Source: Nocardiopsis sp. TSRI0078
GTDB taxonomy: Bacteria > Actinomycetota > Actinomycetes > Streptosporangiales > Streptosporangiaceae
Direction: 5' to 3'
NCBI RefSeq assembly: GCF_001905145.1
Contig: NZ_LWLB01000001.1
Location: forward strand, 124,001-188,000
DNA: 64,000 nucleotides
Below are positions 1 through 18,936 of the stretch, piece after piece. The position numbers and the translations under genes are program-made. Under the pieces are notes generated by a model, which worked only from the letters and a program-made list of their open reading frames with translations, had not been told where the DNA came from and did no database searches. Position 1 is the first letter of the stretch, and every line of letters begins with the position of its first letter.

Positions 1-277
1 AACGGCGGCTACGGCGGTCTTCCTTGACGTGGCTACGGAAAGTACGCGTGGGAGCGAACTCACCGAGCTTGTGGCCGACCATCGACTCCGACACGAACAC
101 GGGGACGTGCTTGCGGCCGTCGTGGACGGCGATCGTGTGACCGATCATCTCCGGAACGATCATGGACCGCCGGGACCACGTCTTGATGACGTTCTTGGTC
201 CCCTTCTCGTTCTGCGTCTCCACCTTCTTGATCAGGTGGTCGTCGACGAAGGGACCCTTCTTAAGGCTACGTGGCAT
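1..277 (-). CDS. rpsS: 30S ribosomal protein S19, 3' end cut by window
   Basis: S19 of the small subunit head, which with S13 contacts the tRNA region of the 30S particle. The reading frame opens with [15 protein letters not shown] and carries the diagnostic [20 protein letters not shown] and [17 protein letters not shown] segments; the last readable residues are KEDRRSRR at the window edge. 92 codons are visible and base 1 is the T of a further codon, consistent with a stop at about the usual 92-93 residues. It follows rplB by 12 bases in the S10 operon. Identity is certain; only the exact C-terminus is not visible. Confidence 0.97.
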   Translation of the reverse strand, partial: MPRSLKKGPFVDDHLIKKVETQNEKGTKNVIKTWSRRSMIVPEMIGHTIAVHDGRKHVPVFVSESMVGHKLGEFAPTRTFRSHVKEDRRSRR

Positions 278-289
278 CAGACGTGCTCC

Positions 290-1129
290 TTACCGCTTCT
301 TCTTACCGCTACGCCGACGCCGCACGATCAGCTTGTCGCTGGGCTTGTTCTTGGCCCGGGTCCGGCCTTCCTTCTGACCCCAGGGGCTGACCGGGTGACG
401 GCCGCCCGAGGTCTTGCCCTCGCCACCACCGTGCGGGTGGTCGACCGGGTTCATCACGACACCGCGAACGGTCGGGCGCTTGCCCTTCCAACGGGAGCGG
501 CCGGCCTTGCCCCAGTTGATGTTGGACTGCTCGGCGTTGCCGACCTGGCCGACGGTCGCGCGGCAGGTGATCTCCACCATGCGCATCTCGCCGGAGGGCA
601 TACGCAGCGTGGCGTAGCGCCCCTCCTTGGCCAGGAGCTGGATCTGCGACCCAGCGGAGCGGCCCAGCTTGGCGCCGCCGCCCGGCTTCAGTTCGACCGC
701 GTGCACGAACGTACCCGTGGGGATGTTGCGCAGCGGGAGGCAGTTGCCGGGCTTGATGTCGGACTGCGGGCCGTTCTCGACCCGGTCGCCCTGCTTGAGG
801 CCGGCGGGCGCCAGGATGTAGCGCTTCTCGCCGTCCACGTAGTGGAGCAGGGCGATACGGGCGGTGCGGTTCGGGTCGTACTCGATGTGAGCGACCTTGG
901 CCGGCACGCCGTCCTTGTCGTGGCGACGGAAGTCGATCACGCGGTAGGCCCGCTTGTGACCGCCACCCTGGTGGCGGGCGGTGATCCGGCCGTGGCCGTT
1001 GCGCCCACCCTTGGAGTGAAGCGGACGCACCAGGGACTTCTCCGGCTCCGAGCGCGTGATCTCGACGAAGTCGCTCACGCTGGAGCCGCGACGACCCGGC
1101 GTCGTCGGCTTGTACTTACGAATGCCCAT
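290..1129 (-). CDS. rplB: 50S ribosomal protein L2
   Basis: L2 is a primary 23S rRNA-binding protein needed for subunit association and peptidyl-transferase centre assembly. The 279-residue product has the normal family length, begins [17 protein letters not shown], has the OB-fold segment with [14 protein letters not shown], and ends with the conserved loop [15 protein letters not shown], whose His is near the peptidyl-transferase centre, followed by a Lys/Arg-rich tail. The gene lies 58 bases after rplW and 12 bases before rpsS in the S10 operon. Confidence 0.99.
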   Translation of the reverse strand: MGIRKYKPTTPGRRGSSVSDFVEITRSEPEKSLVRPLHSKGGRNGHGRITARHQGGGHKRAYRVIDFRRHDKDGVPAKVAHIEYDPNRTARIALLHYVDGEKRYILAPAGLKQGDRVENGPQSDIKPGNCLPLRNIPTGTFVHAVELKPGGGAKLGRSAGSQIQLLAKEGRYATLRMPSGEMRMVEITCRATVGQVGNAEQSNINWGKAGRSRWKGKRPTVRGVVMNPVDHPHGGGEGKTSGGRHPVSPWGQKEGRTRAKNKPSDKLIVRRRRSGKKKR

Positions 1130-1187
1130 CTTCTTCGCGCATTCCTTTACGTATTGCTTGGTGTGTAGCGGTCAGACCCGGAGAAGG

Positions 1188-1478
1188 TCAGACACCGAAG
1201 ATGTCGATCCGGTCGCCCTCGGCGACACTGACGATCGCGCGCTTGGTGTCGGGACGCTTCCCGTAACCGAAGCGGGTGCGCTTGCGCTTGCCCTTGCGGT
1301 TGATCGTGTTCACGCTCGTGACCTTCACCTCGAAGATCTTCTCGATCGCGATCTTGATCTGGGTCTTGTTGGCGTCGGGGCTGACGATGAACGTGTACTT
1401 GTTCTCGTCCATGAGCCCGTAGCTCTTCTCGGAGATCACCGGCTCGATGATGATGTCCCGGTGGTCGGCGATCCTCAC
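1188..1478 (-). CDS. rplW: 50S ribosomal protein L23
   Basis: L23 sits at the polypeptide exit tunnel and is the docking site for trigger factor and the signal recognition particle. The 96-residue product starts [19 protein letters not shown] and contains the basic extended loop [21 protein letters not shown] that reaches into 23S rRNA, split here only for description. Its ATG overlaps the rplD stop by 4 bases (ATGA), so the two genes are translationally coupled. Length and motifs are typical. Confidence 0.98.
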   Translation of the reverse strand: MRIADHRDIIIEPVISEKSYGLMDENKYTFIVSPDANKTQIKIAIEKIFEVKVTSVNTINRKGKRKRTRFGYGKRPDTKRAIVSVAEGDRIDIFGV

Positions 1479-2146
1479 TGGTCGTCCTCCTCGGACTGCG
1501 CGGCCTTGGAGGCACCGGCCGCGTGGGCCAGGAACTCGGCGTAGCCCGCCTCGGTGAAGACCACGTCGTCCGAGTACAGGACGTCGTAGGTGTTCACCTG
1601 GTCCGCGTCGAGGATGTGCACCTCTTCGAGGTTGCGCAGGGCGCGCCGGTTGTGCTCGTCCTCGCGGGCCAGGACCACCAGGACCTTGTCGGACTCGGTG
1701 ACCTGGCGCAGTGCCTTCAGAGCGTTCTGCGTGAGCTTGCTCTCCACGCCCTCGGCCACGAAGTGGCTGACGACGTGGATGCGGCCGTGGCGCGCCCGGT
1801 CCGAGAGGGCACCGCGCAGGGCGGCGGCCTTCATCTTCTTCGGGGTGCGCTGGCCGTAGTCGCGCGGCTGGGGTCCGTGGACCGTGCCGCCGCCGGTGTA
1901 CTGCGGGGCGCGGATGGAACCCTGGCGGGCCCGGCCGGTGCCCTTCTGGCGGTAGGGCTTCTTGCCACCGCCGCGGACGTCGCCGCGGGTCTTGGTGGCG
2001 TGGGTGCCCTGACGGCCAGCGGCGAGCTGGGCGTTCACGACCTGGTGGATCAGCGGGATGCTGACCTGCTGGGCGAAGACGCTCTCCGGCAGCTCAACGC
2101 TGCCCTTGGCGCCGCCCTCGGGGTTCTTGACCTCGATCTGGGCCAT
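1475..2146 (-). CDS. rplD: 50S ribosomal protein L4
   Basis: L4 lines the narrowing of the exit tunnel; in E. coli it also represses the S10 operon. The 223-residue product has the tunnel-loop hallmark [23 protein letters not shown] (around residues 53-75) and the [14 protein letters not shown] segment. A short acidic C-terminal tail (SEEDDQ) is present, as in other actinobacteria. It starts 3 bases after the rplC stop and overlaps rplW by 4 bases. Whether the actinobacterial operon keeps L4 feedback cannot be judged from this sequence. Confidence 0.98.
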   Translation of the reverse strand: MAQIEVKNPEGGAKGSVELPESVFAQQVSIPLIHQVVNAQLAAGRQGTHATKTRGDVRGGGKKPYRQKGTGRARQGSIRAPQYTGGGTVHGPQPRDYGQRTPKKMKAAALRGALSDRARHGRIHVVSHFVAEGVESKLTQNALKALRQVTESDKVLVVLAREDEHNRRALRNLEEVHILDADQVNTYDVLYSDDVVFTEAGYAEFLAHAAGASKAAQSEEDDQ

Positions 2147-2149
2147 GGC

Positions 2150-2800
2150 TTACTTGTCCCCCTTCACAGCGGTGCGGACGAGCACCAGACCGCCGTTGGG
2201 ACCGGGGACGGCACCCTTGACCAGGATGAGCCCCTTCTCCGCGTCCACGGAGTGAACGGTCAGGTTCTGGACGGTCTTGCGCACGTTGCCCATGCGACCG
2301 GCCATCCGCATGCCCTTGAAAACGCGGCCGGGTGTGGCGCAGCCGCCGATGGAGCCGGGCGAGCGGTGCTTGCGCTGCGTACCGTGTGTGGCGGAGAGAC
2401 CACGGAAGCCGTGGCGCTTCATCACACCGGCGAAGCCCTTGCCCTTGCTCTTGCCCGTGACGTCGACCATCTGGCCGCTCTCGAAGCTGTCCGCGGCGAC
2501 CTCCTGGCCGAGCGTGTACTCGGAGGCGTCGGTGGTGCGGACCTCGACGTAGTGCCGGCGCGGGGTCAGGTCGTGCTGGCGCAGGTAGTCGCCGAGAGGC
2601 TTGTTGACCTTGCGCGGGTTGATCTGCCCGTAGCCGAGCTGGACAGCCGAGTAACCATCGGTGTCCGGAGTCCGGATGCGGCTCACGACGCACGGACCGG
2701 CCTTCAGAACCGTCACGGGAACCATGCGTCCCGCGTCGTCGAAGACCTGGGTCATGCCGAGCTTTTCGCCCAGAACTCCCTTGATCTGCTTGGTGGCCAT
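2150..2800 (-). CDS. rplC: 50S ribosomal protein L3
   Basis: L3 is one of the first proteins to bind 23S rRNA and sends an extension to the peptidyl-transferase centre. The 216-residue product starts [22 protein letters not shown] and contains [13 protein letters not shown] and [22 protein letters not shown], the conserved central extension (shown as two short pieces). It lies 12 bases downstream of rpsJ and 3 bases before rplD. Length is normal for actinobacteria. Confidence 0.98.
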   Translation of the reverse strand: MATKQIKGVLGEKLGMTQVFDDAGRMVPVTVLKAGPCVVSRIRTPDTDGYSAVQLGYGQINPRKVNKPLGDYLRQHDLTPRRHYVEVRTTDASEYTLGQEVAADSFESGQMVDVTGKSKGKGFAGVMKRHGFRGLSATHGTQRKHRSPGSIGGCATPGRVFKGMRMAGRMGNVRKTVQNLTVHSVDAEKGLILVKGAVPGPNGGLVLVRTAVKGDK

Positions 2801-2812
2801 GTCTGTGCGTCC

Positions 2813-3121
2813 TTAAAGCTTGATCTCGATGTCAACGCCGGCCGGGAGGTCGAGTCGCATGAGCGAGTCCACCGTCTTCGGCGTGGGGTCGATGATGTCG
2901 ATCAGCCGCTTGTGGGTGCGCATCTCGAAGTGCTCGCGCGAGTCCTTGTACTTGTGCGGCGATCGGATGACGCAGTAAACGTTCTTCTCCGTCGGCAGCG
3001 GCACCGGGCCCGCGACCTGTGCGCCGGTTCGCGTCACAGTTTCGACGATCTTGCGCGCCGAGCTGTCGATGACCTCGTGGTCATAGGCCTTTAGCCGAAT
3101 GCGGATCTTCTGTCCCGCCAT
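2813..3121 (-). CDS. rpsJ: 30S ribosomal protein S10 (NusE)
   Basis: S10 is a 30S head protein and, as NusE, bridges RNA polymerase-bound NusG/NusB to the ribosome. The 102-residue product starts [19 protein letters not shown] and has the loop [20 protein letters not shown]. It is the first gene of the S10 operon: 175 bases separate it from the strong hairpin that ends the tuf transcript, so its own promoter should lie in 3122-3296, although no clear -35/-10 pair was found there. nusG, the partner of S10/NusE, is also in this window. Confidence 0.98.
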   Translation of the reverse strand: MAGQKIRIRLKAYDHEVIDSSARKIVETVTRTGAQVAGPVPLPTEKNVYCVIRSPHKYKDSREHFEMRTHKRLIDIIDPTPKTVDSLMRLDLPAGVDIEIKL

Positions 3122-3296
3122 ATGGCCTGTTCGTCCTTCGCTTCAGTGTCCGTAACGGTGAGCTGTCCGGTCACAGACGCCCAGGCCCGACGAAGTCCGC
3201 CGTGTAGCCGTGAGCCCCTATTCCCTTGAGAAACCGCAACAGGGCTTGCCCCTGCGGTGCGTCACCGTCACAGAGCCCGATGACGTCTTGTCGTGT

Positions 3297-3332
3297 GGCG
3301 GGCGGGCCGCCTGTGGGGGCGGCCCGCCCGCC
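3297..3332 (-). terminator. Strong hairpin terminator after tuf
   Basis: A perfect 15-bp GC stem (3297-3311 with 3318-3332) around a 6-base loop lies 47 bases beyond the tuf stop codon on the minus strand. There is no T-tract, which is usual for actinobacterial terminators. It separates the str operon from the S10 operon. Confidence 0.8.
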
Positions 3333-3378
3333 ACGCCCGGGGCGGCTCCGTACGGAGTCGCCACCCGGCGTGTGTGTG

Positions 3379-4572
3379 CTACTTGTTGATCTTCGTGACG
3401 CGACCGGCACCCACGGTCCGGCCACCCTCGCGGATGGCGAACTTCAGGCCCTCTTCCATCGCGACCGGCTGGATCAGCTGGACGGACATCTCGGTGTTGT
3501 CACCGGGCATGACCATCTCGGTGCCCTCCGGCAGCGTCACGACGCCGGTGACGTCGGTGGTGCGGAAGTAGAACTGCGGGCGGTAGTTGTTGAAGAACGG
3601 CGTGTGGCGGCCACCCTCGTCCTTGGACAGGATGACGACCTGGGCCTCGAACTCGGTGTGCGGGGTGGTCGTGCCCGGCTTGATGATGACCTGGCCGCGC
3701 TCGACGTCCTCGCGCTTGGTGCCGCGCAGGAGCAGACCGACGTTGTCGCCGGCCTGGCCCTGGTCGAGCAGCTTGCGGAACATCTCCACACCGGTGACCG
3801 TGGTGGTCTGCTTCTCTTCCTTGATGCCGACGATGTCGACGGTCTCGTTGACGTTGATGACGCCACGCTCGATGCGACCGGTGACGACGGTGCCGCGACC
3901 GGTGATCGAGAAGACGTCCTCGATCGGCATGAGGAAGGGCTTGTCGGTGTCACGCTCGGGCTCGGGGATGAAGCTGTCCACGGTGCCCATGAGCTCCAGG
4001 ACGGCGTCAGCCCACTTCTGGTCGCCCTCGAGCGCCTTCAGAGCCGAGACCTTGGTGACGGGAACGTCGTCGCCGGGGAACTCGTACTCGCTGAGCAGCT
4101 CGCGGACCTCGAGCTCGACGAGCTCGAAGATCTCGTCGTCGTCCACCATGTCGGCCTTGTTCAGGGCGACGACGATGGCGGGGACGCCGACCTGGCGGGC
4201 CAGGAGCACGTGCTCCTTGGTCTGCGGCATCGGGCCGTCGGTGGCGGCCACGACCAGGATGGCACCGTCCATCTGGGCCGCACCCGTGATCATGTTCTTC
4301 ACGTAGTCGGCGTGACCCGGGCAGTCCACGTGAGCGTAGTGGCGCTGCTCGGTCTGGTACTCGACGTGGGCGACGGAGATGGTGATACCGCGCTCGCGCT
4401 CCTCAGGAGCGTTGTCGATGTCCTCGAACGGGGTGAACGGGTTCAGCTCCGGGTACGCGTCGTGCAGCACCTTGGTGATGGCCGCGGTCAGCGTGGTCTT
4501 GCCGTGGTCAATGTGACCGATGGTGCCGATGTTGACGTGCGGCTTAGTCCGCTCGAACTTTTCCTTCGCCAC
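3379..4572 (-). CDS. tuf: Elongation factor Tu
   Basis: EF-Tu is the GTPase that delivers aminoacyl-tRNA to the ribosomal A site. The 397-residue product has all G-domain motifs: P-loop GHIDHGKTT (around 19-27), [21 protein letters not shown] with switch II, NKADM, and SALKAL; domain 2 includes [13 protein letters not shown] and domain 3 ends [12 protein letters not shown]. Length is normal for a tuf1-type factor. It is the last gene of the str operon, 80 bases after fusA. The start follows an AGGAGACT-type ribosome site in that gap. Confidence 0.99.
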   Translation of the reverse strand: MAKEKFERTKPHVNIGTIGHIDHGKTTLTAAITKVLHDAYPELNPFTPFEDIDNAPEERERGITISVAHVEYQTEQRHYAHVDCPGHADYVKNMITGAAQMDGAILVVAATDGPMPQTKEHVLLARQVGVPAIVVALNKADMVDDDEIFELVELEVRELLSEYEFPGDDVPVTKVSALKALEGDQKWADAVLELMGTVDSFIPEPERDTDKPFLMPIEDVFSITGRGTVVTGRIERGVINVNETVDIVGIKEEKQTTTVTGVEMFRKLLDQGQAGDNVGLLLRGTKREDVERGQVIIKPGTTTPHTEFEAQVVILSKDEGGRHTPFFNNYRPQFYFRTTDVTGVVTLPEGTEMVMPGDNTEMSVQLIQPVAMEEGLKFAIREGGRTVGAGRVTKINK

Positions 4573-4652
4573 TGGAAGTCTCCTAGACGTACAGAGCTAT
4601 CTGGTCCATCCCCGGCGCGTGGCCGGAGATCGGATTGGTTACGTGTCCGCGA

Positions 4653-6767
<2,115 letters not shown>

Positions 6768-6805
6768 GAGGCTCGTCGTCCCTCGGTCTTTTTCGATCCG
6801 CCGCT

Positions 6806-7276
6806 TTACCAGCGGTAGTGCGCGAAGGCCTTGTTCGACTCGGCCATCTTGTGCGTGTCCTCACGCTTCTTGACAGCCGCGCCGAGACCGTTGCTGGCGT
6901 CGACCAGCTCGTTCATCAGACGCTCGGTCATGGTCTTCTCACGGCGCTTGCGCGCGAAGGAGACCAGCCAGCGCAGGGCCAGCGTGGTGGACCGGGAGGC
7001 GCGGACCTCGACCGGCACCTGGTAGGTCGCGCCACCGACACGGCGGCTGCGGACCTCGAGCGCGGGCTTGACGTTGTCCAGAGCCCGCTTGAGAACGACG
7101 AGCGGGTCCTGGCCGGTCTTCTCGCGGGCACCCTCCAGGGCGTCGTAGACGACGCTCTGGGCGATGGAGCGCTTGCCGTCGAGCAGCACCTTGTTGATCA
7201 GTGCGGTGACGAGCGGCGAGCCGTAGACCGGGTCGGTGATGAGCTGGCGCTTCGGCGCCGGGCCCTTGCGCGGCAT
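6806..7276 (-). CDS. rpsG: 30S ribosomal protein S7
   Basis: S7 nucleates assembly of the 30S head and contacts E-site tRNA. The 156-residue product starts [20 protein letters not shown] and contains [27 protein letters not shown] (given here as the recognisable core around residues 67-90) and the C-terminal [20 protein letters not shown]. Length is exactly that of the family. It begins 2 bases after the rpsL stop, implying translational coupling. Confidence 0.99.
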   Translation of the reverse strand: MPRKGPAPKRQLITDPVYGSPLVTALINKVLLDGKRSIAQSVVYDALEGAREKTGQDPLVVLKRALDNVKPALEVRSRRVGGATYQVPVEVRASRSTTLALRWLVSFARKRREKTMTERLMNELVDASNGLGAAVKKREDTHKMAESNKAFAHYRW

Positions 7277-7278
7277 AC

Positions 7279-7650
7279 TTACTTCTCCTTCTTGGCGCCG
7301 TAGCGGCTACGCGCCTGCTTGCGGTTGCGGACACCCTGGGTGTCGAGCGAACCGCGGACAATTCGGTAGCGGACACCCGGCAGGTCCTTCACACGGCCAC
7401 CGCGCACGAGCACGATGCTGTGCTCCTGGAGGTTGTGGCCGATGCCGGGGATGTAGGCCGTGACCTCGATACCGCTGCTCAGCCTCACTCGAGCGACCTT
7501 GCGCAGAGCGGAGTTCGGCTTCTTCGGCGTAGTGGTGTAGACACGCGTGCACACACCACGACGCTGCGGACTCCCCTTCAGCGCCGGGGTCTTGTTCTTT
7601 GCGACCTTGTCCTGTCGGCCCTTACGGACCAGCTGCTGGATGGTGGGCAC
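7279..7650 (-). CDS. rpsL: 30S ribosomal protein S12
   Basis: S12 is in the 30S decoding centre and is the classic site of streptomycin resistance. The 123-residue product begins at a GTG (7648-7650), giving [19 protein letters not shown]; a GGAG ribosome site five bases upstream and the constant 123-residue family length fix this start over an upstream in-frame ATG. The decoding segments [13 protein letters not shown] and [12 protein letters not shown] both keep the lysines (equivalents of K43 and K88) that are changed in resistant mutants, so the sequence is of the sensitive type. First gene of the str operon. Confidence 0.98.
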   Translation of the reverse strand: MPTIQQLVRKGRQDKVAKNKTPALKGSPQRRGVCTRVYTTTPKKPNSALRKVARVRLSSGIEVTAYIPGIGHNLQEHSIVLVRGGRVKDLPGVRYRIVRGSLDTQGVRNRKQARSRYGAKKEK

Positions 7651-8057
7651 CGCGTCTCCGTCTTCCTCGTGACCTACGCCGGTTCTCGTAGCCGATATCG
7701 CTATTGACCTGCTGAATTTCCCGAATCTCCCCGGCCCCCGATGTCGGGCGTGTCGCATTCGTTCCCGCGCATGGCGAAAAGGCGTTCACACCCGGCACGA
7801 GGCCGATCTTGGGAGGAGGCTCACATGCGCCGCGCACCGTAGGCCCGCATCTGCTGGGACCGGGGCGCCGCACACGCACGTGTGACCCGTCGACTCACGG
7901 GCACAATCACACAGGCTACCGTTTGCCGTCATGGCGGTCAAAACGGTGTGCGACACGGCGAGAACCGCGGAACCGGCCTCGCACAGCCGTGGGTCACGAC
8001 CAGTCTACGCGCTCCCAGGGCTGCTTCGTACTCGGTTCTCCCGGGGAACAGGCGAAG
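7651..8057. other. Upstream region and leader of the str operon, no gene
   Basis: This 407-base stretch separates rpsL from the hairpin that ends the repeat-protein gene. Open frames here have no family resemblance and no ribosome sites. The one supported element is the vegetative promoter at 7913-7941, which would give an rpsL leader of about 255 bases. I saw no obvious riboswitch or protein-binding fold in that leader. Confidence 0.6.
7913..7941 (-). promoter_or_regulatory. Vegetative sigma-factor promoter of the str operon
   Basis: On the minus strand the bases read TTGACC (-35, 7936-7941), a 17-base spacer, then TAGCCT (-10, 7913-7918). This matches the HrdB/SigA-type TTGACN-N16-18-TANNNT consensus. 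Transcription should start near 7906. Confidence 0.7.
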
Positions 8058-8110
8058 GCGGACCGGCCGCCTTCCTGAGGACCCATTGTCGCCGGAAGGC
8101 GGCCGTCCGC
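8058..8110 (-). terminator. Long hairpin terminator after the repeat-protein gene
   Basis: Stem arms 8058-8075 and 8094-8110 pair over 17 bp with one bulged base (8064) around an 18-base loop. The hairpin begins 1 base past the stop codon of the minus-strand gene at 8112 and insulates the str promoter from upstream transcription. Confidence 0.75.
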
Positions 8111-8111
8111 G

Positions 8112-11100
8112 CTACAGAACCAGCCAGACGGCGACGGAGATCACCGTCACCAGGATGCCGAGCACCGCGAAGACCGTGCCCGTGGTGATCAGACCGAGAC
8201 CGTCCAGCTGCCCGCGGGACTCGCGGATCTCCTTCTTCGCCTTGGGGCCGGTGACCAGCAGCGCCACGAGGGCGGTGGCCAGGCCCACACCCGGAAGCAG
8301 CGAGGCCACGCCCAGCCACAGCGTGAGGACCGCTCCCCGCTCGGTGTCGGCGAGGAAGTCGATGTTGTCGTAGCCGGGGTAGGGATCGCCGGGATCGCCG
8401 CCCAGGGGGCGGTCGTCGAAACCGGGGAAGTCCCCGGCGATGGGGTCCCTGCGCCGCCTGCGGCCGACCGCGGCCTCGGGCATGCCGTAGTCCGCCGGGG
8501 TGAAGCCGTCGTCGTACTCCGGATCATCCGTCCCGCCGTCGTACCCGGGATCCCCGGGGCCGTCGCCGTACCCGGACGCGTCCGGAGCCGCGTCGTACCC
8601 GTGCTCGGCCGGACCCGCGTCGTACCCGTGCTCGGCCGGACCCGCGTCGTACCCGTCCGGGCCGTCCTCGTATCCGTATCCGTCCGGACCGTCGTCGTAC
8701 CCGGCCTCGCCGTCCTCCCAGGTCCGTCCGTACCCGGCGGGGTCCCGGCCGTCCTCCCAGTCCTCCTCCCGGACGTCGAACATCCGGGTCGCGTCGCCCG
8801 GCTCCTCGTCCCTGGACCGGGCACGCGTCTGCATGTCGGCGATCGCGGCCAGGGGGTCCTCCGACGCGGGGACCGCGGCGGAGAGCTCTCCGGTGTCGGG
8901 ATCCGCCCCGCCGGGGGTCCCGGAACCGGCGGCGGACTCACGGCGCCGCCGCTCGGCCTCCCTGACCGCGTCCGGCATCCGGGGATCGTCGCGGCCGAAC
9001 ACCCAGGTGTTGCCGCTCCCCGCGCCCGGGTCCGGGGGCGAGAGCTCGTCCCCGCGCCCGTCTGTCCACGGTTCGTTGGCGCCCGAGCCGGCCCAGCCGT
9101 CGCCGTTCTCCCGAGGGGGTGTCCACGAGTCCAGGCCGTCGGTGCCCGCGGCGGACCCGTCGGCCCCCCAGGAGCCCGCGCCCAGCTCGTCGGTGTCCCA
9201 GGACCGCCCGCCCGAAGCATCCGCCCCAAGGGGGTCCTCATCCCAGGACCGCTTCCCCTGTGCGCCCGCACCGAGAGGGTCGTCGGCGCCCCAGGACCGC
9301 TCCCCGGGCACGTCCGCGCCGAGGGGGCCGTCGTCCCAGGAGCGCTCCCCCGGCACGTCCGCCCCAAGGGGAGCGTCAGGGCTCCAGGACCGCCCGCGCG
9401 GCTCGCTCCCTCCGAGGGGGTCCTCACCCCAGGGCCGTCCACCCGGCGCGTCCGTACCGAGGGGGGCGTCGGCGTCCCAGGAGCGCTCCCCCGGCGCGTC
9501 CGCGCCGAGGGGGTCCTCACCCCAGGGCCGTCCACCCGGCGCGTCCGCGCCGAGAGGGTCGTCGGCGTCCCAGGACCGCTCCCCCTGTGCGCCCACACCG
9601 GGGAACCCCGCGTCGGAGGCGGGCCGGGCACCGGACCCGTCGTCCCACGGCTGCCCGCCGAACGCCTCGGAGCCGGGTGCTCCCGGGGTACCGCTCGCGG
9701 GGGAGCCGTCGGTTCCGGCGGTGGTGCCCCAGGCGTCCGCGCCGGGCCTGTCGGCACCGCCGACGGGAGCGTCGGCGCTCCAGGTGGAGGAGCCGAGCTC
9801 GTCATCGTCCCACGGCCGACCGCCCGCGGGGGCCTCGGCGCCCTGCTCGGCGAAAGCGCGTGCGGCGTCGGTGTCGGCGGCCTCCCCTCCCCATGCGGGG
9901 GGACCGACCTCGTCGGCGCCGTCCCCGTCCCATGCGGAGGAGGCCTGCTCCCGGGCGTCCCAGGGCCGGTCGTCGACCGCCTCCGCACCGGGGCCGTCCA
10001 CGGGCCCGGGCGCGAAGGACGGTGCGTCCCAGGCGGCGTCCGGGTCGGCCGTCCCGGGACCGGGCGCGTCCTGTGCTCGGTGGTCGTCCTCCCAGGGCCG
10101 GTCACCGGGCGCACCGGTAACGGCGCCCCAGGTGTTGGCACCTGCGCGGTCGGTGTCGGCGGCGGGAGCGTCGGCATCCCAGGCGGGGGAACCGAGCTCG
10201 TCACCGTCCCACGGCCGACCGCCCGCGGTGTCGCTCCACGGGGCGGCGCCGTCCGCTTCGCCGGGGCCCGGGGAGGGAGTGTCCCAGGAGGCGGGTCCGT
10301 CGTCCCATGGCTGCCCGCCGAGCGCCTCGGGGCCGGATGCCCCCACGCCCTCGGGCGCGGGGGCGGACGGCGCGCCCCAGGCGACACCGGGGTCGCCGGC
10401 GTCGGGAGTGTGCGTCTCGGCCGTGTCCTCTCCGTACCGGCCCGCGTCGCCGGAGTGCCAGGGCCGGTCGCCGACCGCGTCGGGGCCCGGCGTCCCCGGA
10501 GCCGGGGAGGACCAGGCGTCCGGGGCGTCGTCGCCCCAGGGCCGGTCGTCGACGGCCCCGTCACCGGGAACGGCGGCGGGAGCCCCACCCTCCCAGGTGC
10601 GCGCACCCCCGTCCCACGGCTGGCCGGCGGCGGGTCCGGGCATGCTCCATGCGGAGGGCCCGGAGTCCGTGTCGTCGTGTTCGTCGGAGCCCTCCGGAGC
10701 GGCGTCGGCCCCTCCGGAGGGGTCCCAGGAGTCCAGGGCGGGGATCTCCTGGGTCTGCGGCTCATCGGATCGGGAGTCCTCCCGTTCCTCCTCGGGCAGG
10801 GGGACCCGTGCGCTGGCCGCCACGCTCGGGAAGCTCGGCTCCTCCGGCTCCCCCGGAACCCTGGTCAACGGCTGGTAGGCCGACGCCCCGGCTCCCGGGT
10901 AGGAGATGCCGTTGGAGGGCGGAGGACCGCCCAGGGCCTCCGGATACGGCTCCACCATGGCCGGGCGGGACGAACTCAGCCCCGTGTATCCCCCGCTGTC
11001 CGGGAAGACCGTCTCCTGGCTCTCCCCGGTCTCCTCGTCTTCGAGCGGATCCTGGTACTCCGACTGCGTGCGATAGCGGTTCTCACTCGGCTTGAACCAC

Positions 11101-11147
11101 GAGTCCCCCGCACCGGAGTTCCGCCGCTCGCCCCCGTTATCAGTCAC
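8112..11147 (-). CDS. Giant acidic, Trp-motif repeat protein with DUF4190-like membrane C-terminus
   Basis: Function not known. The 1011-residue product starts at GTG 11147 (MTDNGGERRNSGAGDSWF), chosen because GAGG lies five bases upstream; a longer frame has no such site. Residues up to about 930 are low complexity and acidic: at least eighteen copies of a (G/D/E)(R/Q)(P/S)W(D/G) motif in a Gly/Asp/Ala/Pro matrix, then a Tyr/Gly/Asp stretch with units like GYDAGPAEH. The last ~75 residues hold two membrane helices (LTLWLGVASLLPGVGLATAL and TTGTVFAVLGILVTVISVAV) joined by a basic loop PKAKKEIRESRGQ, the layout of the DUF4190 family. It is therefore probably anchored by its C-terminus with a long disordered cytoplasmic part. 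It sits between rpoC and rpsL with its own hairpins on both sides. Confidence 0.85.
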   Translation of the reverse strand: MTDNGGERRNSGAGDSWFKPSENRYRTQSEYQDPLEDEETGESQETVFPDSGGYTGLSSSRPAMVEPYPEALGGPPPSNGISYPGAGASAYQPLTRVPGEPEEPSFPSVAASARVPLPEEEREDSRSDEPQTQEIPALDSWDPSGGADAAPEGSDEHDDTDSGPSAWSMPGPAAGQPWDGGARTWEGGAPAAVPGDGAVDDRPWGDDAPDAWSSPAPGTPGPDAVGDRPWHSGDAGRYGEDTAETHTPDAGDPGVAWGAPSAPAPEGVGASGPEALGGQPWDDGPASWDTPSPGPGEADGAAPWSDTAGGRPWDGDELGSPAWDADAPAADTDRAGANTWGAVTGAPGDRPWEDDHRAQDAPGPGTADPDAAWDAPSFAPGPVDGPGAEAVDDRPWDAREQASSAWDGDGADEVGPPAWGGEAADTDAARAFAEQGAEAPAGGRPWDDDELGSSTWSADAPVGGADRPGADAWGTTAGTDGSPASGTPGAPGSEAFGGQPWDDGSGARPASDAGFPGVGAQGERSWDADDPLGADAPGGRPWGEDPLGADAPGERSWDADAPLGTDAPGGRPWGEDPLGGSEPRGRSWSPDAPLGADVPGERSWDDGPLGADVPGERSWGADDPLGAGAQGKRSWDEDPLGADASGGRSWDTDELGAGSWGADGSAAGTDGLDSWTPPRENGDGWAGSGANEPWTDGRGDELSPPDPGAGSGNTWVFGRDDPRMPDAVREAERRRRESAAGSGTPGGADPDTGELSAAVPASEDPLAAIADMQTRARSRDEEPGDATRMFDVREEDWEDGRDPAGYGRTWEDGEAGYDDGPDGYGYEDGPDGYDAGPAEHGYDAGPAEHGYDAAPDASGYGDGPGDPGYDGGTDDPEYDDGFTPADYGMPEAAVGRRRRRDPIAGDFPGFDDRPLGGDPGDPYPGYDNIDFLADTERGAVLTLWLGVASLLPGVGLATALVALLVTGPKAKKEIRESRGQLDGLGLITTGTVFAVLGILVTVISVAVWLVL
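9195..10625 (-). repeat. Degenerate in-gene repeats encoding RPW/RSW motif
   Basis: Within the giant repeat protein, DNA units encoding segments such as LGADAPGGRPWGEDP and ERSWDADDP recur, most regularly between 9200 and 9600 where spacing falls to about 20 codons. Further 5' in the gene the units are longer and more diverged. These are protein-coding repeats, not CRISPR: unit length varies and no constant spacer is present. Confidence 0.75.
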
Positions 11148-11213
11148 CTGTGCCTCTTCCGCCAGCGCAGTAGCGCAATCTCCCGTCCGCGTCAGCGGAC
11201 CCTCACGCGGCAA

Positions 11214-11257
11214 CGGCGGCGGTACCACCCCCCTGAGGGGGTGGTGCTCCGCCGCCG
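11214..11257 (-). terminator. Terminator after rpoC
   Basis: Two nested stems: CGGCGGCGG (11214-11222) with CCGCCGCCG (11249-11257), and ACCACCCCC (11224-11232) with GGGGGTGGT (11237-11245) around a 4-base loop. It starts 20 bases past the rpoC stop and lies just upstream of the next minus-strand gene. Confidence 0.75.
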
Positions 11258-11276
11258 TCAGCTCAGCAAACCACTC

Positions 11277-15155
<3,879 letters not shown>

Positions 15156-15189
15156 TTAATTCGTCCCCTGCTCTCGAAGAATGCGGAAG

Positions 15190-18657
<3,468 letters not shown>

Positions 18658-18845
18658 CAGGGGTCCTTCCGAAGGCTTGTGGCGGTTGAAGCGCGCACGC
18701 CAGACGATCCGTCGCGAGAAGGACCGCCGCAACACGGTTGAGACGGTCACATCGTGCGGGAGCGGGCCACCGTATGTTCCGGAATCGGAAGTGGGCGGCA
18801 GCCGTTCACCGGCACAGGGATCACCAAAGGGCAGCGCAAAAGAGC

Positions 18846-18874
18846 AGTGTAGCCGAACACCACACCGCTGTCCA
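18846..18874 (-). promoter_or_regulatory. Proximal rpoB promoter
   Basis: Minus strand TGGACA (18869-18874), 17-base spacer, TACACT (18846-18851), a good vegetative match. The predicted start near 18839 gives an rpoB leader of about 180 bases. This lets rpoBC be expressed apart from rplJL, beyond the hairpin at 19350. Confidence 0.6.
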
Positions 18875-18907
18875 CTCACGGTCCACAGCGCCACTCACGA
18901 CACCGGC

Positions 18908-18936
18908 AGGATGGCCCGTTGAGGGCGATCCGTCAA
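18908..18936 (-). promoter_or_regulatory. Distal rpoB promoter candidate
   Basis: Minus strand TTGACG (18931-18936), 17-base spacer, CATCCT (18908-18913). The -35 is strong, the -10 weaker. It would start about 60 bases upstream of the proximal promoter. Confidence 0.45.

Noticed and set aside
7651..7758. Longer S12 beginning at an upstream ATG
   Set aside because: S12 length is nearly invariant at 123-124 residues and GTG 7650 has its own GGAG site.
9195..10625. CRISPR-like or intergenic repeat array
   Set aside because: Repeats are in frame, vary in length and encode RPW/RSW protein units; no constant spacers.
18658..18894. 79-codon upstream extension of rpoB
   Set aside because: No similarity to RpoB proteins, contains both predicted promoters, and the TTG start has the right ribosome site.
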